A DNA stretch of 10,233 nucleotides, from positions 1 through 10,233 of the forward strand of contig CAJOMK010000091.1 in the NCBI GenBank assembly GCA_905235495.1. The letters are read 5' to 3'. The translations under genes were made by a program, and so were the position numbers. Within the stretch, counting starts at the first letter, position 1, and each line of letters opens with the position of its first letter. The notes under the pieces were generated by a model. That model saw only the letters and a list, made by a program, of their open reading frames with translations, searched no databases and was not told the origin of the DNA. This DNA is from an uncultured Methanobrevibacter sp. Lineage in GTDB: Archaea; Methanobacteriota; Methanobacteria; Methanobacteriales; Methanobacteriaceae. This document shows, piece after piece, positions 1 to 7,018 of this stretch.

Positions 1-1
1 A

Positions 2-622
2 GGTATTGGAAATGATATACGTGGAGATGATGGTTTAGGACCTTATATTATTAATCAATTATCTATTTTAAAAGATTCTATTATGAATAATTCAAATCAG
101 ACGGATTTAAATGAATATTTTAATCAAAAAATTCCTATGGATAAAGATAATGATTTTGAGTTTTTTGATAATGTATATGATATTAACACTGGAAATACAC
201 CTCTAAATGAGGCGCTTGATTCGTACATTAACGAATTGAATGTTGATGTAAATGAGTCATTAGTCGAAAGGCTTAATAAAACATTTTTAATCAATGGTGG
301 TTCTGTACCTGAAAATTTCACAGGATTGATAAAAAAATGCAATCCTTCCCATATTATTCTTATTGATGCCAGTTTGATGAACAGGGAAGCTGGTGAAATA
401 AATATTGTCAATAAGGACAATATAGTGGATATCAGCATTTCAACCCACTCAATGTCATTATCCTATTTGATTAAATATTTGCAGTTGGAAAAGGATTTTA
501 ATATTCTTTTTATTGGAATTGAACCGGAAATCATGGATTTGTCCTTTGAATTATCTCCTAAAATCAAGGACTCTTCAGATATGCTCATTAAATTATTGTT
601 TGATAAAATTATGAATATCTAA
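2..622 (+). CDS. hycI: HycI-type hydrogenase maturation endopeptidase, 5'-truncated by the window edge
   Basis: Cytoplasmic nickel-dependent protease that trims the C-terminus of a [NiFe]-hydrogenase large subunit after metal insertion. The frame is open from base 2, before the first ATG at 83, and begins with GIGNDIRGDDGLG, the family's N-terminal motif, so only about ten residues are missing. The three expected metal ligands are visible: Asp in GDDG (bases 26-31), Asp in LIDAS (365-367) and His in STHSMSLSYL (446-448). INGGSVPEN and LFIGIEPE are also typical of HycI. Unusual is an Asp/Asn-rich stretch of about 65-70 residues (roughly bases 75-280) inserted between the first motif and the INGGSVPEN segment; E. 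coli HycI has almost nothing there. A T-rich tract follows the stop. The family assignment is firm; which hydrogenase it serves cannot be told from this window. Confidence 0.9.
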   Translation, partial: GIGNDIRGDDGLGPYIINQLSILKDSIMNNSNQTDLNEYFNQKIPMDKDNDFEFFDNVYDINTGNTPLNEALDSYINELNVDVNESLVERLNKTFLINGGSVPENFTGLIKKCNPSHIILIDASLMNREAGEINIVNKDNIVDISISTHSMSLSYLIKYLQLEKDFNILFIGIEPEIMDLSFELSPKIKDSSDMLIKLLFDKIMNI

Positions 623-624
623 TT

Positions 625-660
625 CATATTTTATTTTATATTTTAATTAATTACTATTTT
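625..660 (+). terminator. T-rich archaeal-type transcription terminator after hycI
   Basis: The gap begins with several runs of T on the coding strand immediately after the stop codon and has no GC-rich hairpin. Archaeal RNA polymerase can terminate on such tracts. The whole gap is very T-rich, so the exact site is uncertain. Confidence 0.35.
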
Positions 661-704
661 TAGATTGTTTTAATGATTTTTTAAGTAAATTTTATTTAAT
701 AAGA

Positions 705-715
705 TTTTAAATATA
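705..715 (+). promoter_or_regulatory. TATA-box-like element for the carB-like gene
   Basis: TTTTAAATATA lies 31-41 bases before the ATG at 746 and fits the archaeal box A consensus. A start about 25 bases downstream would give a very short leader that still holds the GTGAT ribosome-binding site at 738-742. The background is AT-rich, so chance matches are common. Confidence 0.4.
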
Positions 716-745
716 TTATTAGATAAGGAATTCAAGTGTGATTTT

Positions 746-1885
746 ATGAAAGTTTTGTTTATCGGATCAAGATTATATGATGATGTAGCTTATCATGTTG
801 ATAAATTGGGAATAGAAAGCATAATTACAGAATCAAATGAAGAAGCTCCTAATTTAGATTTGGCTACAAAATGCTATATCGTTCCAAGAGGGATGGAAAA
901 ACCAATGGAAGTAGCTATTGAAGAAAAAGTAGATGCAATTGTTCCGCTTCTTGGTATTGATCCTCCATTGATGGCTGTAGCTCTTATGAAAGAGGAAATT
1001 GAGGAAAAACATAATATACCAGTTATCTCTTCAAATGTTAATGCAGTTGCAATAGCATCCGATAAAATAAAAACCAAAGAATTCTTTAAATCAATAAACC
1101 TTAATGTTCCGCCAGCAAATGTTTTAAAAAAGGATGACTTTGAAACTGAAGAGGAATTTATTGAAAAATTAGGTTTCAGTTTCCCTATTGTCTTAAAACA
1201 AGGTGAAGGACAAGGTGGAAAGGATATTTGCATAACTAATGAATTTACTGATGTTTTAGATTATTTTGAGAATTTTGATGAAGCCCTGATTGAAAAATTC
1301 ATTGAAGGAAGCGAAGTTTCCATAGAAGTTATCGGATGGAATGGTGAATATTTGCCATTGGTGCCTGTTTATAAGGGGGAAACTAATTTGGAAGGAATTC
1401 ATCCAATCAAACGTCTTAGATATGGTCCTTGTGATTTTAAAGATATTGATAATGAAGAGTTTAGGAAAATAGCTAAACACATTGCAACTAACCTTAAATC
1501 TGAAGGAACCATCGATATGGATTTAATATATTCAAAAGAGGAAAATAAGGTTTATGCAATTGAAATAAACACTCGTCCAAGTGGAACAAGATACCTTTCA
1601 TTTGCCTGCACTGACTTAAATCCATTAAATCTGCTTGTAGACATTGCAAGTGGGAATTTTGATGTAGAATCATTGGAAAAGGATATGAAAGAGTGTTATA
1701 CTTTAGAGATACCTATAGGTGATTATGAAGGTCCAGATCCTCAAGAACCTTTAAAAGAGTACATAAATGGCAATTTCATAGTTCATGGTCCTAAAGGTTA
1801 CCAAAGAATAACCATTAGGGGAAATACTCGTGAAGAAACTTTTGAAATAGCTAAAGAATTGACAGGTAATGATTATAGTATTTAA
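746..1885 (+). CDS. CarB-like ATP-grasp protein of the pseudomurein locus
   Basis: A 379-residue ATP-grasp enzyme resembling one half of the carbamoyl-phosphate synthase large subunit, but far shorter than the ~1,070-residue CarB. It has an N-terminal pre-ATP-grasp fold (MKVLFIGSR), a CarB-like ASDKIKTKEFF segment, the nucleotide-binding lysine in LKQGEGQGGKD (Lys151), EKFIEGSEVSIEV, and the metal-binding DMD (257-259) and EINTRPSGT (Glu273, Asn275). ATP-grasp enzymes join an acyl phosphate to an amine or thiol, so peptide or amide formation on a cell-wall precursor is a reasonable inference; the real substrate is unknown. The start is supported by GTGAT three bases upstream. It precedes the MraY-like and MurE-like genes, and CarB-like genes are known companions of pseudomurein genes in methanogens. 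It could instead be a general amino-acid ligase. Confidence 0.85.
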   Translation: MKVLFIGSRLYDDVAYHVDKLGIESIITESNEEAPNLDLATKCYIVPRGMEKPMEVAIEEKVDAIVPLLGIDPPLMAVALMKEEIEEKHNIPVISSNVNAVAIASDKIKTKEFFKSINLNVPPANVLKKDDFETEEEFIEKLGFSFPIVLKQGEGQGGKDICITNEFTDVLDYFENFDEALIEKFIEGSEVSIEVIGWNGEYLPLVPVYKGETNLEGIHPIKRLRYGPCDFKDIDNEEFRKIAKHIATNLKSEGTIDMDLIYSKEENKVYAIEINTRPSGTRYLSFACTDLNPLNLLVDIASGNFDVESLEKDMKECYTLEIPIGDYEGPDPQEPLKEYINGNFIVHGPKGYQRITIRGNTREETFEIAKELTGNDYSI

Positions 1886-1889
1886 TACC

Positions 1890-1976
1890 TTAAATTCTTT
1901 TTAATTCTTTTATTCTTTTAATTCTTTTTATTCTTTTTATTCTCTTTTAATTCTTTAATTCTATTTTTTTTTTTTA
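1890..1976 (+). terminator. Long pyrimidine tract with ATTCTTTTTA-like repeats; probable terminator
   Basis: Directly after the carB-like stop there are about eight imperfect copies of a 9-11-base unit (ATTCTTTT, AATTCTTTTTA), ending in a run of about 13 T. The tract is almost purely T and C with A spacers on the coding strand. This would act as a strong oligo-T terminator in archaea and is prone to slippage, so its length may vary between strains. Confidence 0.5.
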
Positions 1977-2258
1977 AATTTAATTATCTTTTTTTAATAA
2001 TTATTCCTATTTTTATTTTTTACAAAAATTTTTTCATTTTTTTTCTATTTTTGCATGAAAATTTTCTGATGTTGTATTGTTAATATCAAATTTTGATGAT
2101 AATATCATTGTAATATCATTTTTTTATATATAAATAAAAACTTAAATATTATAATGACTATAAAAATATATAATAAAAAAGTAGATTTTAGAAATTTTTT
2201 TTAGAAATTTAAATTTTTCTGATGATTTTGAAATTGGATAAATTTTTATGAATCAAGT
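1977..2258. other. AT-rich gap before the mraY-like gene with several promoter-like boxes
   Basis: No ORF is credible here. Visible are an imperfect inverted repeat around ATCAAATTTTGAT (about 2086-2098), a repeated AATATCATT, TATA-like boxes at 2121-2135 and 2141-2154, and a repeated TAGAAATTT just before the gene. If the first boxes are used, the mRNA leader would exceed 80 bases. I see no recognised riboswitch. Confidence 0.35.
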
Positions 2259-2263
2259 GTGAT
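2259..2263 (+). promoter_or_regulatory. GTGAT ribosome-binding site that decides the mraY-like start
   Basis: The sequence AAGTGTGATGAGTATG matches the layout before the carB-like gene (AAGTGTGATTTTATG), where GTGAT pairs with the 16S rRNA 3' end. The GTG at 2259 is therefore more likely part of the ribosome-binding site than a start codon, which places initiation at the ATG at 2268. Confidence 0.65.
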
Positions 2264-2267
2264 GAGT

Positions 2268-3341
2268 ATGGCATTGGAAAATATCTTATATAAATTTTTT
2301 ATTACTTTCTTTGCTACAGTAATTTTTACATGGTCTGTAAGGAGAGCATTAAGGGATGCAGTTTTAACTGATAATCCTATCGTTAGTGAACATAGACATA
2401 AGGCAGGAACTCCAACAATGGGGGGAATCGCTTTCTTATTTACAGTTTTAATTATTCTGTCCCAGTACTTTAGAAATGAAGATATTTTGATAATTTCATT
2501 TATCATGCTCACTGGTGGAGTAATGGGATTAATCGACGACCTTTTAGGACTTAGAGTTAAGGAGTATCAGAAGGTAGTCAAAAACATAAGTGATTCCGTT
2601 GTTCCTATTGGATTGCTCGATTTGGGTGTAGGTGAAGAGGCAAGAATTACCACAGATAAGGCAAAAGAACAAGTGGGTCCTTTAGTTGAAGATGGGAAAT
2701 TGGAGTTTGTTGCTGAAATTCCTATCAAATACGAGCCAAGTGAAGAAGTAAAGATTATTGTACAATTGATTCCAGGTTTATTCTTGGCATTTACAGGAGT
2801 TATAACCACTTTAGGTGGATTTGAATTAGGGCTTTTAGCATATCCTGTTTTGATGATTGGCGTATTAGGTTCAATCAATGCAGTAAATCTCATTGATGGA
2901 ATGGACGGTTTAGCTGCAGGAATTATAGCTATTGCATCAGCATTCTGCTGTCTATATGGAGTCATGTTTGGAAACACCTCTACACTCTATCCATTTGGTT
3001 TATTGGGTACAATGTGTCTTGGTTTCTTAGTCTTCAATAAATATCCGGCTTCAATATTTATGGGTGATACTGGTTCATTCGTTTTAGGTACCGGTTATGC
3101 AGCAGCAGTGCTCTTGACAGATATACCTTACTATGGCATACTTGCTTTGGCTGTACCGATTGTATCCACTATCATCAGTTTAATGCATAGAGCTCATATA
3201 ATTACATTGCCTGTAGAGCCTTTGCATCATACCTTAAATTATAAGGGTATTTCTGAAGTTAAAATTGTTTTATCTTATTGGCTACTTACAGTAGCAGTAT
3301 GTATAATTGGTATTTTAGCAAAATTATACCTCTTTTCATAG
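2268..3341 (+). CDS. MraY-like UDP-sugar-peptide:polyprenyl-phosphate transferase (pseudomurein lipid I-type step)
   Basis: Polytopic membrane enzyme of the MraY/WecA superfamily that moves a phospho-sugar from a UDP carrier to polyprenyl phosphate. With the start at 2268 it has 357 residues. Superfamily motifs appear in order: HKAGTPTMGG (44-53), Asp90-Asp91 in LIDDLLG, NAVNLIDGMDGLAAG (from 204), MGDTGS (265-270) and PLHH (318-321). KxGTPTMGG and the NxxD(G)xDGL motif favour the MraY branch over WecA. Many hydrophobic helices surround them. Unusual is a polar stretch of about 65-70 residues (roughly 97-165, with TTDKAKEQVG and YEPSEEVK) between the DD motif and the next helix, where bacterial MraY is shorter. 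Its place between a CarB-like and a Mur-ligase gene supports a role in pseudomurein, where UDP-linked precursors go to undecaprenyl phosphate. The exact donor is inferred. GTG 2259 and ATG 2262 are less likely starts. Confidence 0.88.
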   Translation: MALENILYKFFITFFATVIFTWSVRRALRDAVLTDNPIVSEHRHKAGTPTMGGIAFLFTVLIILSQYFRNEDILIISFIMLTGGVMGLIDDLLGLRVKEYQKVVKNISDSVVPIGLLDLGVGEEARITTDKAKEQVGPLVEDGKLEFVAEIPIKYEPSEEVKIIVQLIPGLFLAFTGVITTLGGFELGLLAYPVLMIGVLGSINAVNLIDGMDGLAAGIIAIASAFCCLYGVMFGNTSTLYPFGLLGTMCLGFLVFNKYPASIFMGDTGSFVLGTGYAAAVLLTDIPYYGILALAVPIVSTIISLMHRAHIITLPVEPLHHTLNYKGISEVKIVLSYWLLTVAVCIIGILAKLYLFS

Positions 3342-3413
3342 GTTTTTATATGTTTTAATAGGTTTCAAAACTATTTTAAAACTATTTTAAAATCTAATTT
3401 AATTTTTATTTTA

Positions 3414-3422
3414 TTTTATATA
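3414..3422 (+). promoter_or_regulatory. TATA-box-like element for the murE-like gene
   Basis: TTTTATATA lies 25-33 bases before the ATG at 3447. Just upstream, at 3367-3388, AAAACTATTTT is repeated twice in tandem. Use of the box would leave a very short leader carrying AAGGGGAT as ribosome-binding site. The background is AT-rich, so confidence is limited. Confidence 0.4.
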
Positions 3423-3446
3423 CTATCAATCTTAAAGGGGATTAAA

Positions 3447-5063
3447 ATGTCAAAAACATATTTTTTAAATGAATTAGCAGATTCCGTATCTTCTTTAAAT
3501 ACTTTTTCTATCAGTCAACTTGCAGATTCAATTGGCGGCAAAATCTATGGATCTAATGATTATAAGGCTTCAAATGGATTTACTGGAATCTTTGAAACTT
3601 TAAATGAGGCTCAAGAGGGAGATATTGTAATCAGACATTGGATCAATGGCAAAGGCGTTGAAATTGCAAACAACAAAAATGTTGCATGTCTCATAACCTT
3701 GACTCCTAAGGAAGATGCATTGGAAATGGCTGAAAAGCTTAATTTTCCGGTTATTGTAGTTGATAGAATAGAGTTTGCTAATGCATTTGCAATTAAATGG
3801 ACAATAGATAATTTAGTCCCTGCTTCTAAAAGGGTTGTAATAAGTGGAACCAACGGCAAATCAACCAGTTCCCATTTGATTTATCACATATTATCCCATG
3901 CAGGATACAATGTATTCACAAACACTGATGCAAAATCTGAATTTAATACATTGATTGACCCTATGGTTACTAAATTAATCTCTGAAGAGGTTTTAGCCAA
4001 TCAAGGAGTGGATGCAAGATTATTCAACTTCATATGCGACATTCCAAACAAGGAAGTCTTTGACTATTTGGTCATTGAAGTTTCAGAAGTTCAAGGTTGG
4101 GGAACCGATTTGATGAAGAATCATGCAATGATCATGTCTTCTGCAATCAATCCTGATGTAGGTGTCATCACTAATGTTGCAATGGACCACATTGGGCTTG
4201 TAAACTCAATTGAAGAAGTATTTGAAGAAACCTCTGGTGTAGTGAGGGCTACCAACAGGGGAGGAGTTGTTCTTAACTTCGATGATGAAAATGTCCTTGC
4301 AATGAAAGAGTTTGTAAATGATGGCGTGGAGACTTTCTTCACTTCAATGGAAAAGCAGGCTGTTGAAGATTACGATGCAGAAAGCAATAGGAAAGTATAC
4401 TTTGACAGTGAAGAAAAGGTGATTATATTTGATGGTGAAGCTATTTTAACCTTTGAAGAGCTTCCATTTACTGGAAATCATTTTATCCGCAACATTTTGT
4501 CTGCCATCTCAGCTTGTATTTCATTGGGTATTCCTATTGAAGACATTACAGAAGGAGTGAAAACATACAGGCCTCTCAGCAGAAGATTCACAAGGCTTTA
4601 CGATGAACCTATAGTCATTGATGACTTTGCACACAATCCTGACGGAATAAAGAACACTGTTAGAGCAACCTATGACTTGGCAGAACAATTGGATAAGGGA
4701 GACTTGTATATTGCCTGTGCTATCAGAGGTTCACGTGGAGAAACTTTAAATGGTCTCAATTCAGAGGCTTTAGCTGAAGTAATCAAGGAATTGCACCATA
4801 GAAACGAGGATGCAATTGAAAATGATTCAAAAGCTAAAAAGAGGGAAATCTATTTAAGCCTATCATCAAGTGTTGATTTGGTGGATCATTTGAATTTTGT
4901 TGAAGACTTTGAAAAGGACATATTCTTTGCTAATTTGGATAAGCAACGCATAAGATATAATCATTTTGAAAAATTATATGACACTTTAGGATATATTATG
5001 GAAACTGCAAGCAAGGATGATGTTGTTTTATTGATTGGTGCACAAGGTATGGATCCTGCATAA
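3447..5063 (+). CDS. MurE-like Mur ligase of pseudomurein peptide synthesis
   Basis: ATP-dependent amide ligase of the Mur ligase superfamily, 538 residues, somewhat longer than bacterial MurE. The N-terminal UDP-substrate-type domain (about 1-120) is followed by the P-loop GTNGKST (134-140) and the central-domain segments IEVSEVQGWGT (Glu211) and TNVAMDHIG (Asn243, Asp247, His248). The C-terminal domain starts with IDDFAHNPDG (392-400) and contains AIRGSRGE. The bacterial DAP/Lys-binding DNPR signature is not evident, so the amino acid added cannot be read from the sequence; pseudomurein stems carry Lys, Glu and Ala in unusual linkages. Homologous methanogen proteins are described as pMurE-type pseudomurein peptide ligases. 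AAGGGGAT lies just upstream of the start. A CapB- or FolC-like role is less likely given the N-terminal domain and the mraY-like neighbour. Confidence 0.87.
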   Translation: MSKTYFLNELADSVSSLNTFSISQLADSIGGKIYGSNDYKASNGFTGIFETLNEAQEGDIVIRHWINGKGVEIANNKNVACLITLTPKEDALEMAEKLNFPVIVVDRIEFANAFAIKWTIDNLVPASKRVVISGTNGKSTSSHLIYHILSHAGYNVFTNTDAKSEFNTLIDPMVTKLISEEVLANQGVDARLFNFICDIPNKEVFDYLVIEVSEVQGWGTDLMKNHAMIMSSAINPDVGVITNVAMDHIGLVNSIEEVFEETSGVVRATNRGGVVLNFDDENVLAMKEFVNDGVETFFTSMEKQAVEDYDAESNRKVYFDSEEKVIIFDGEAILTFEELPFTGNHFIRNILSAISACISLGIPIEDITEGVKTYRPLSRRFTRLYDEPIVIDDFAHNPDGIKNTVRATYDLAEQLDKGDLYIACAIRGSRGETLNGLNSEALAEVIKELHHRNEDAIENDSKAKKREIYLSLSSSVDLVDHLNFVEDFEKDIFFANLDKQRIRYNHFEKLYDTLGYIMETASKDDVVLLIGAQGMDPA

Positions 5064-5087
5064 GGATATTTTAGGTTATTAAATTAA

Positions 5088-5117
5088 TTAAAGAAAATTT
5101 TAAGATAATTTTTTTTA
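5088..5117 (+). terminator. Oligo-T terminator after the murE-like gene
   Basis: An AT-rich stretch ends in eight consecutive T (5109-5116) on the coding strand, 45 bases after the stop. This marks the likely end of the cell-wall block before the unrelated gene at 5174. Confidence 0.45.
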
Positions 5118-5120
5118 CAT

Positions 5121-5142
5121 GGAGTATAGTAGGGAGTATACT
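5121..5142 (+). promoter_or_regulatory. Direct repeat GGAGTATA x2 overlapping the palindrome AGTATACT; possible operator or promoter
   Basis: GGAGTATA occurs at 5121-5128 and 5133-5140, a 12-base period, and the second copy runs into the perfect palindrome AGTATACT (5135-5142). It lies 32-53 bases before the ATG at 5174, where an archaeal promoter and its regulator would sit. It is more GC-rich than its surroundings. Function is inferred from position and symmetry only. Confidence 0.35.
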
Positions 5143-5173
5143 GCATATCATTTTTTATTAAAGGGCTGTTAAA

Positions 5174-6841
5174 ATGAGTGAATTTTGTTTTAGTTTCTTG
5201 GAAAATCAATTCAAGGATATTTATCTTGACTGTGCAAGGATGGATAAGAATCTCATTGAAGGGGATGGTGTCGAAGCTATTCTGATTGCTGGAAGAATAG
5301 CTGAAAAGATCACTAAGGCAATTTTTGCTTTTGAAGGCATAAAGGATGATGAAAACAGCCAATACAAAAGAATTGAAAAATTGAACAATGCCAATATTTT
5401 ACCTAACAACATAAAAAATGATTTTTCAAGGCTTCGAAGATTAAGAAATGATGTTTATCACAATACCCTCTATGGTGATGGTGCTGGAGGATTCTCATCT
5501 CCTGCACAAATGGCAAGGCCATATGTACAGAATGGTGGTTTAAGAGATTATAAAACTGGATTCAATGAAGTTAAGAAAATCAATTCATCTTCAAGTTCAC
5601 AAATTAATAATCAGAATAATCAAACTAATGCAAATCCTTTTTTAGATAAGAGTACCGCAGCAGATATTAGCGGTGAACTGGAAGTTGCAAGTGAAGCCCA
5701 CAAGATTATTTTCAATATATGTGTCTGGTTTTATGTAAATTATTCTGGCGATAAGGACTTTATCCTTCCAAAATATAAAATAAGCAGAAGGACACAGGAT
5801 GCAGACTTTTTAATCAGACTTAAATCAGCAATCAACGATGGGGATGACTTTAAAAGGCTAAGGCAATCTAGCTCTAACAATGAAATCATTCAAATATTAA
5901 ATGAATTATATATTCCAAGACAAGTTGAAGAAAAGGATGAAGATTTGGTTTATGGGGCGAATAATAAGGAAATCAAAATCAGAGACCCAGGTGTTCCATA
6001 TTCTCAATGCTTGGGAATTTCCTATGAGGGCAATCTCTTCATGTGGAAGGCAGAGCATGGAACTAAGGAATTAGGATTATACCAATCTTCCAAAGAGGCA
6101 TATGAAGCAAGAGAAATCTATATCAGTTCATTGCCTACTCCTAAAAAGGTTAAAGGTGCTTATTCTAAGGCAAGAGGAATTTCATTCAGCCAAATACAGA
6201 AATTATGGTCTGTAAGCGTCAAGGGTCAGGTCATATCATATCATGAAACAGAAAATGAAGCAATTAAGGCAAGAAAGGATTATCTCAAAGAGAATGGGTT
6301 GATGGATGTTAAGGTAAATGGTGGCTTTAAAACAATCACCTTAAAGGAAAGGGATAGGTTAAGGGCAAAAGCAAAAGAAAAGTCAAAAGATGCCAAATCC
6401 AAAAAGATCAAGACCATTGACTCTAAATCTTCCATTAAAGAGGAGATGGCTAATAAATCTAATAAATCCAGAAAATCCAATAAATCCCAATCCGCCCAAT
6501 CTAAGAAATCCAATAAGTTAAATTATGCAAAAGAGTTTGAAAATGAAAATAAAAACAAGGTAAAAGTCAAGGATGGAAATAAGGTTTCATCAGAAAAGGC
6601 TACTAAGAAAGTCAAGGTCAATAAGGGAGAAAGGGTTGGCAAGAATAAATCCAAGAAGTCCAAGAAATCCCAATCTGCAATATCCAAGAAAAAATCATCT
6701 AAATATGAAGGTGTTTTCTATGAAGATGGTTTATTCATGTGGAGTGCTGAAGTTGATGGCAAACATTTAGGTTTATTCCCAACTGAAGAGGAAGCTCATG
6801 AAAAAAGAGAGGAGTACATTAAAAACAGATCTTCAAATTAA
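5174..6841 (+). CDS. DUF4145/HEPN-like domain protein with three AP2-like modules and a Lys/Ser-rich basic region
   Basis: Multidomain, 555 residues. Residues 1-100 resemble the DUF4145 helical domain at the N-terminus of type I restriction HsdR subunits and contain RRLRNDVYH; Arg91 to His96 fits the Rx4H motif of HEPN RNases. The domain seems to resume near 165-205 after an Asn/Ser/Gln-rich spacer. Three modules share the AP2 pattern G(I/V)...W.a...lGl...t..EA...R..Y: about 279-320, 333-375 (weakest) and 509-552. Between the last two, 386-507 is rich in Lys and Ser, with a near-duplicated KSQSA segment, like a histone-H1-type tail. There is no signal peptide or membrane segment, and no helicase or endonuclease motif. 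I infer a cytoplasmic nucleic-acid-binding protein, perhaps an RNase or defence factor; no function is established. AAAGGG, eight bases before the ATG, is a weak ribosome-binding site. It shares no pathway with the upstream cell-wall genes. Confidence 0.85.
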   Translation: MSEFCFSFLENQFKDIYLDCARMDKNLIEGDGVEAILIAGRIAEKITKAIFAFEGIKDDENSQYKRIEKLNNANILPNNIKNDFSRLRRLRNDVYHNTLYGDGAGGFSSPAQMARPYVQNGGLRDYKTGFNEVKKINSSSSSQINNQNNQTNANPFLDKSTAADISGELEVASEAHKIIFNICVWFYVNYSGDKDFILPKYKISRRTQDADFLIRLKSAINDGDDFKRLRQSSSNNEIIQILNELYIPRQVEEKDEDLVYGANNKEIKIRDPGVPYSQCLGISYEGNLFMWKAEHGTKELGLYQSSKEAYEAREIYISSLPTPKKVKGAYSKARGISFSQIQKLWSVSVKGQVISYHETENEAIKARKDYLKENGLMDVKVNGGFKTITLKERDRLRAKAKEKSKDAKSKKIKTIDSKSSIKEEMANKSNKSRKSNKSQSAQSKKSNKLNYAKEFENENKNKVKVKDGNKVSSEKATKKVKVNKGERVGKNKSKKSKKSQSAISKKKSSKYEGVFYEDGLFMWSAEVDGKHLGLFPTEEEAHEKREEYIKNRSSN

Positions 6842-6852
6842 TTCTTATGGGT

Positions 6853-6925
6853 TGAAATAATTTATATTTATTGAAACTAATTTATTCTCCTCATATGAAA
6901 TAATTTATATTTATTGAAACTAATT
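6853..6925. repeat. Two 30-bp direct repeats, 43-bp period
   Basis: A 30-base unit beginning TGAAATAATTTATATTTATT occurs at 6853-6882 and 6896-6925, identical or nearly so over its length, with 13 bases between. It follows directly after the stop of the DUF4145/AP2-like gene and may include its terminator or a duplicated promoter segment. Confidence 0.75.
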
Positions 6926-7018
6926 AATTCTTATAATATAAAATAATTCTTATCAATTAAAATAATTCTTATAATTAATACAATTCTTATCAATTAAAAC
7001 AATTCTTGTGATGATACT
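6926..7018. repeat. Five tandem ~19-bp units starting AATTCTT, abutting the zinc-ribbon start
   Basis: Units begin at 6926, 6945, 6964, 6982 and 7001, each AATTCTTAT followed by an A-rich half such as CAATTAAAAT. The last unit changes to AATTCTTGTGATGAT and supplies the ribosome-binding site GTGATGAT (7008-7015) of the next gene. No longer promoter is obvious, so the array itself may form the upstream region of that gene. Confidence 0.7.

Noticed and set aside
83..622. HycI gene starting at the first ATG (83)
   Set aside because: The frame is open to the window edge and carries the diagnostic GIGN/GDDGLG motif upstream of that ATG, so the gene is truncated by the window.
874..1480. Minus-strand ORFs within the carB-like gene
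   Set aside because: They lie wholly within a coding region with clear ATP-grasp motifs and show no domain of their own.
2259..2267. GTG 2259 or ATG 2262 as start of the mraY-like gene
   Set aside because: GTGAT here has the same layout as the ribosome-binding site of the carB-like gene, so it is better read as that signal for ATG 2268.
3447..5063. Folylpolyglutamate synthase or CapB-type ligase for the Mur-like gene
   Set aside because: The N-terminal domain before the P-loop and the DDFAHNPDG C-terminal motif fit MurE-type ligases better, as does the mraY-like neighbour.
5084..5412. Minus-strand ORFs over the start of the DUF4145/AP2-like gene
   Set aside because: They oppose a well-supported gene, have no recognisable domain and read as shadow frames.
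6573..6770. Second + strand frame inside the Lys-rich region of the AP2-like protein
   Set aside because: A basic low-complexity shadow of the Lys/Ser-rich region; the main frame contains the third AP2-like module across the same bases.
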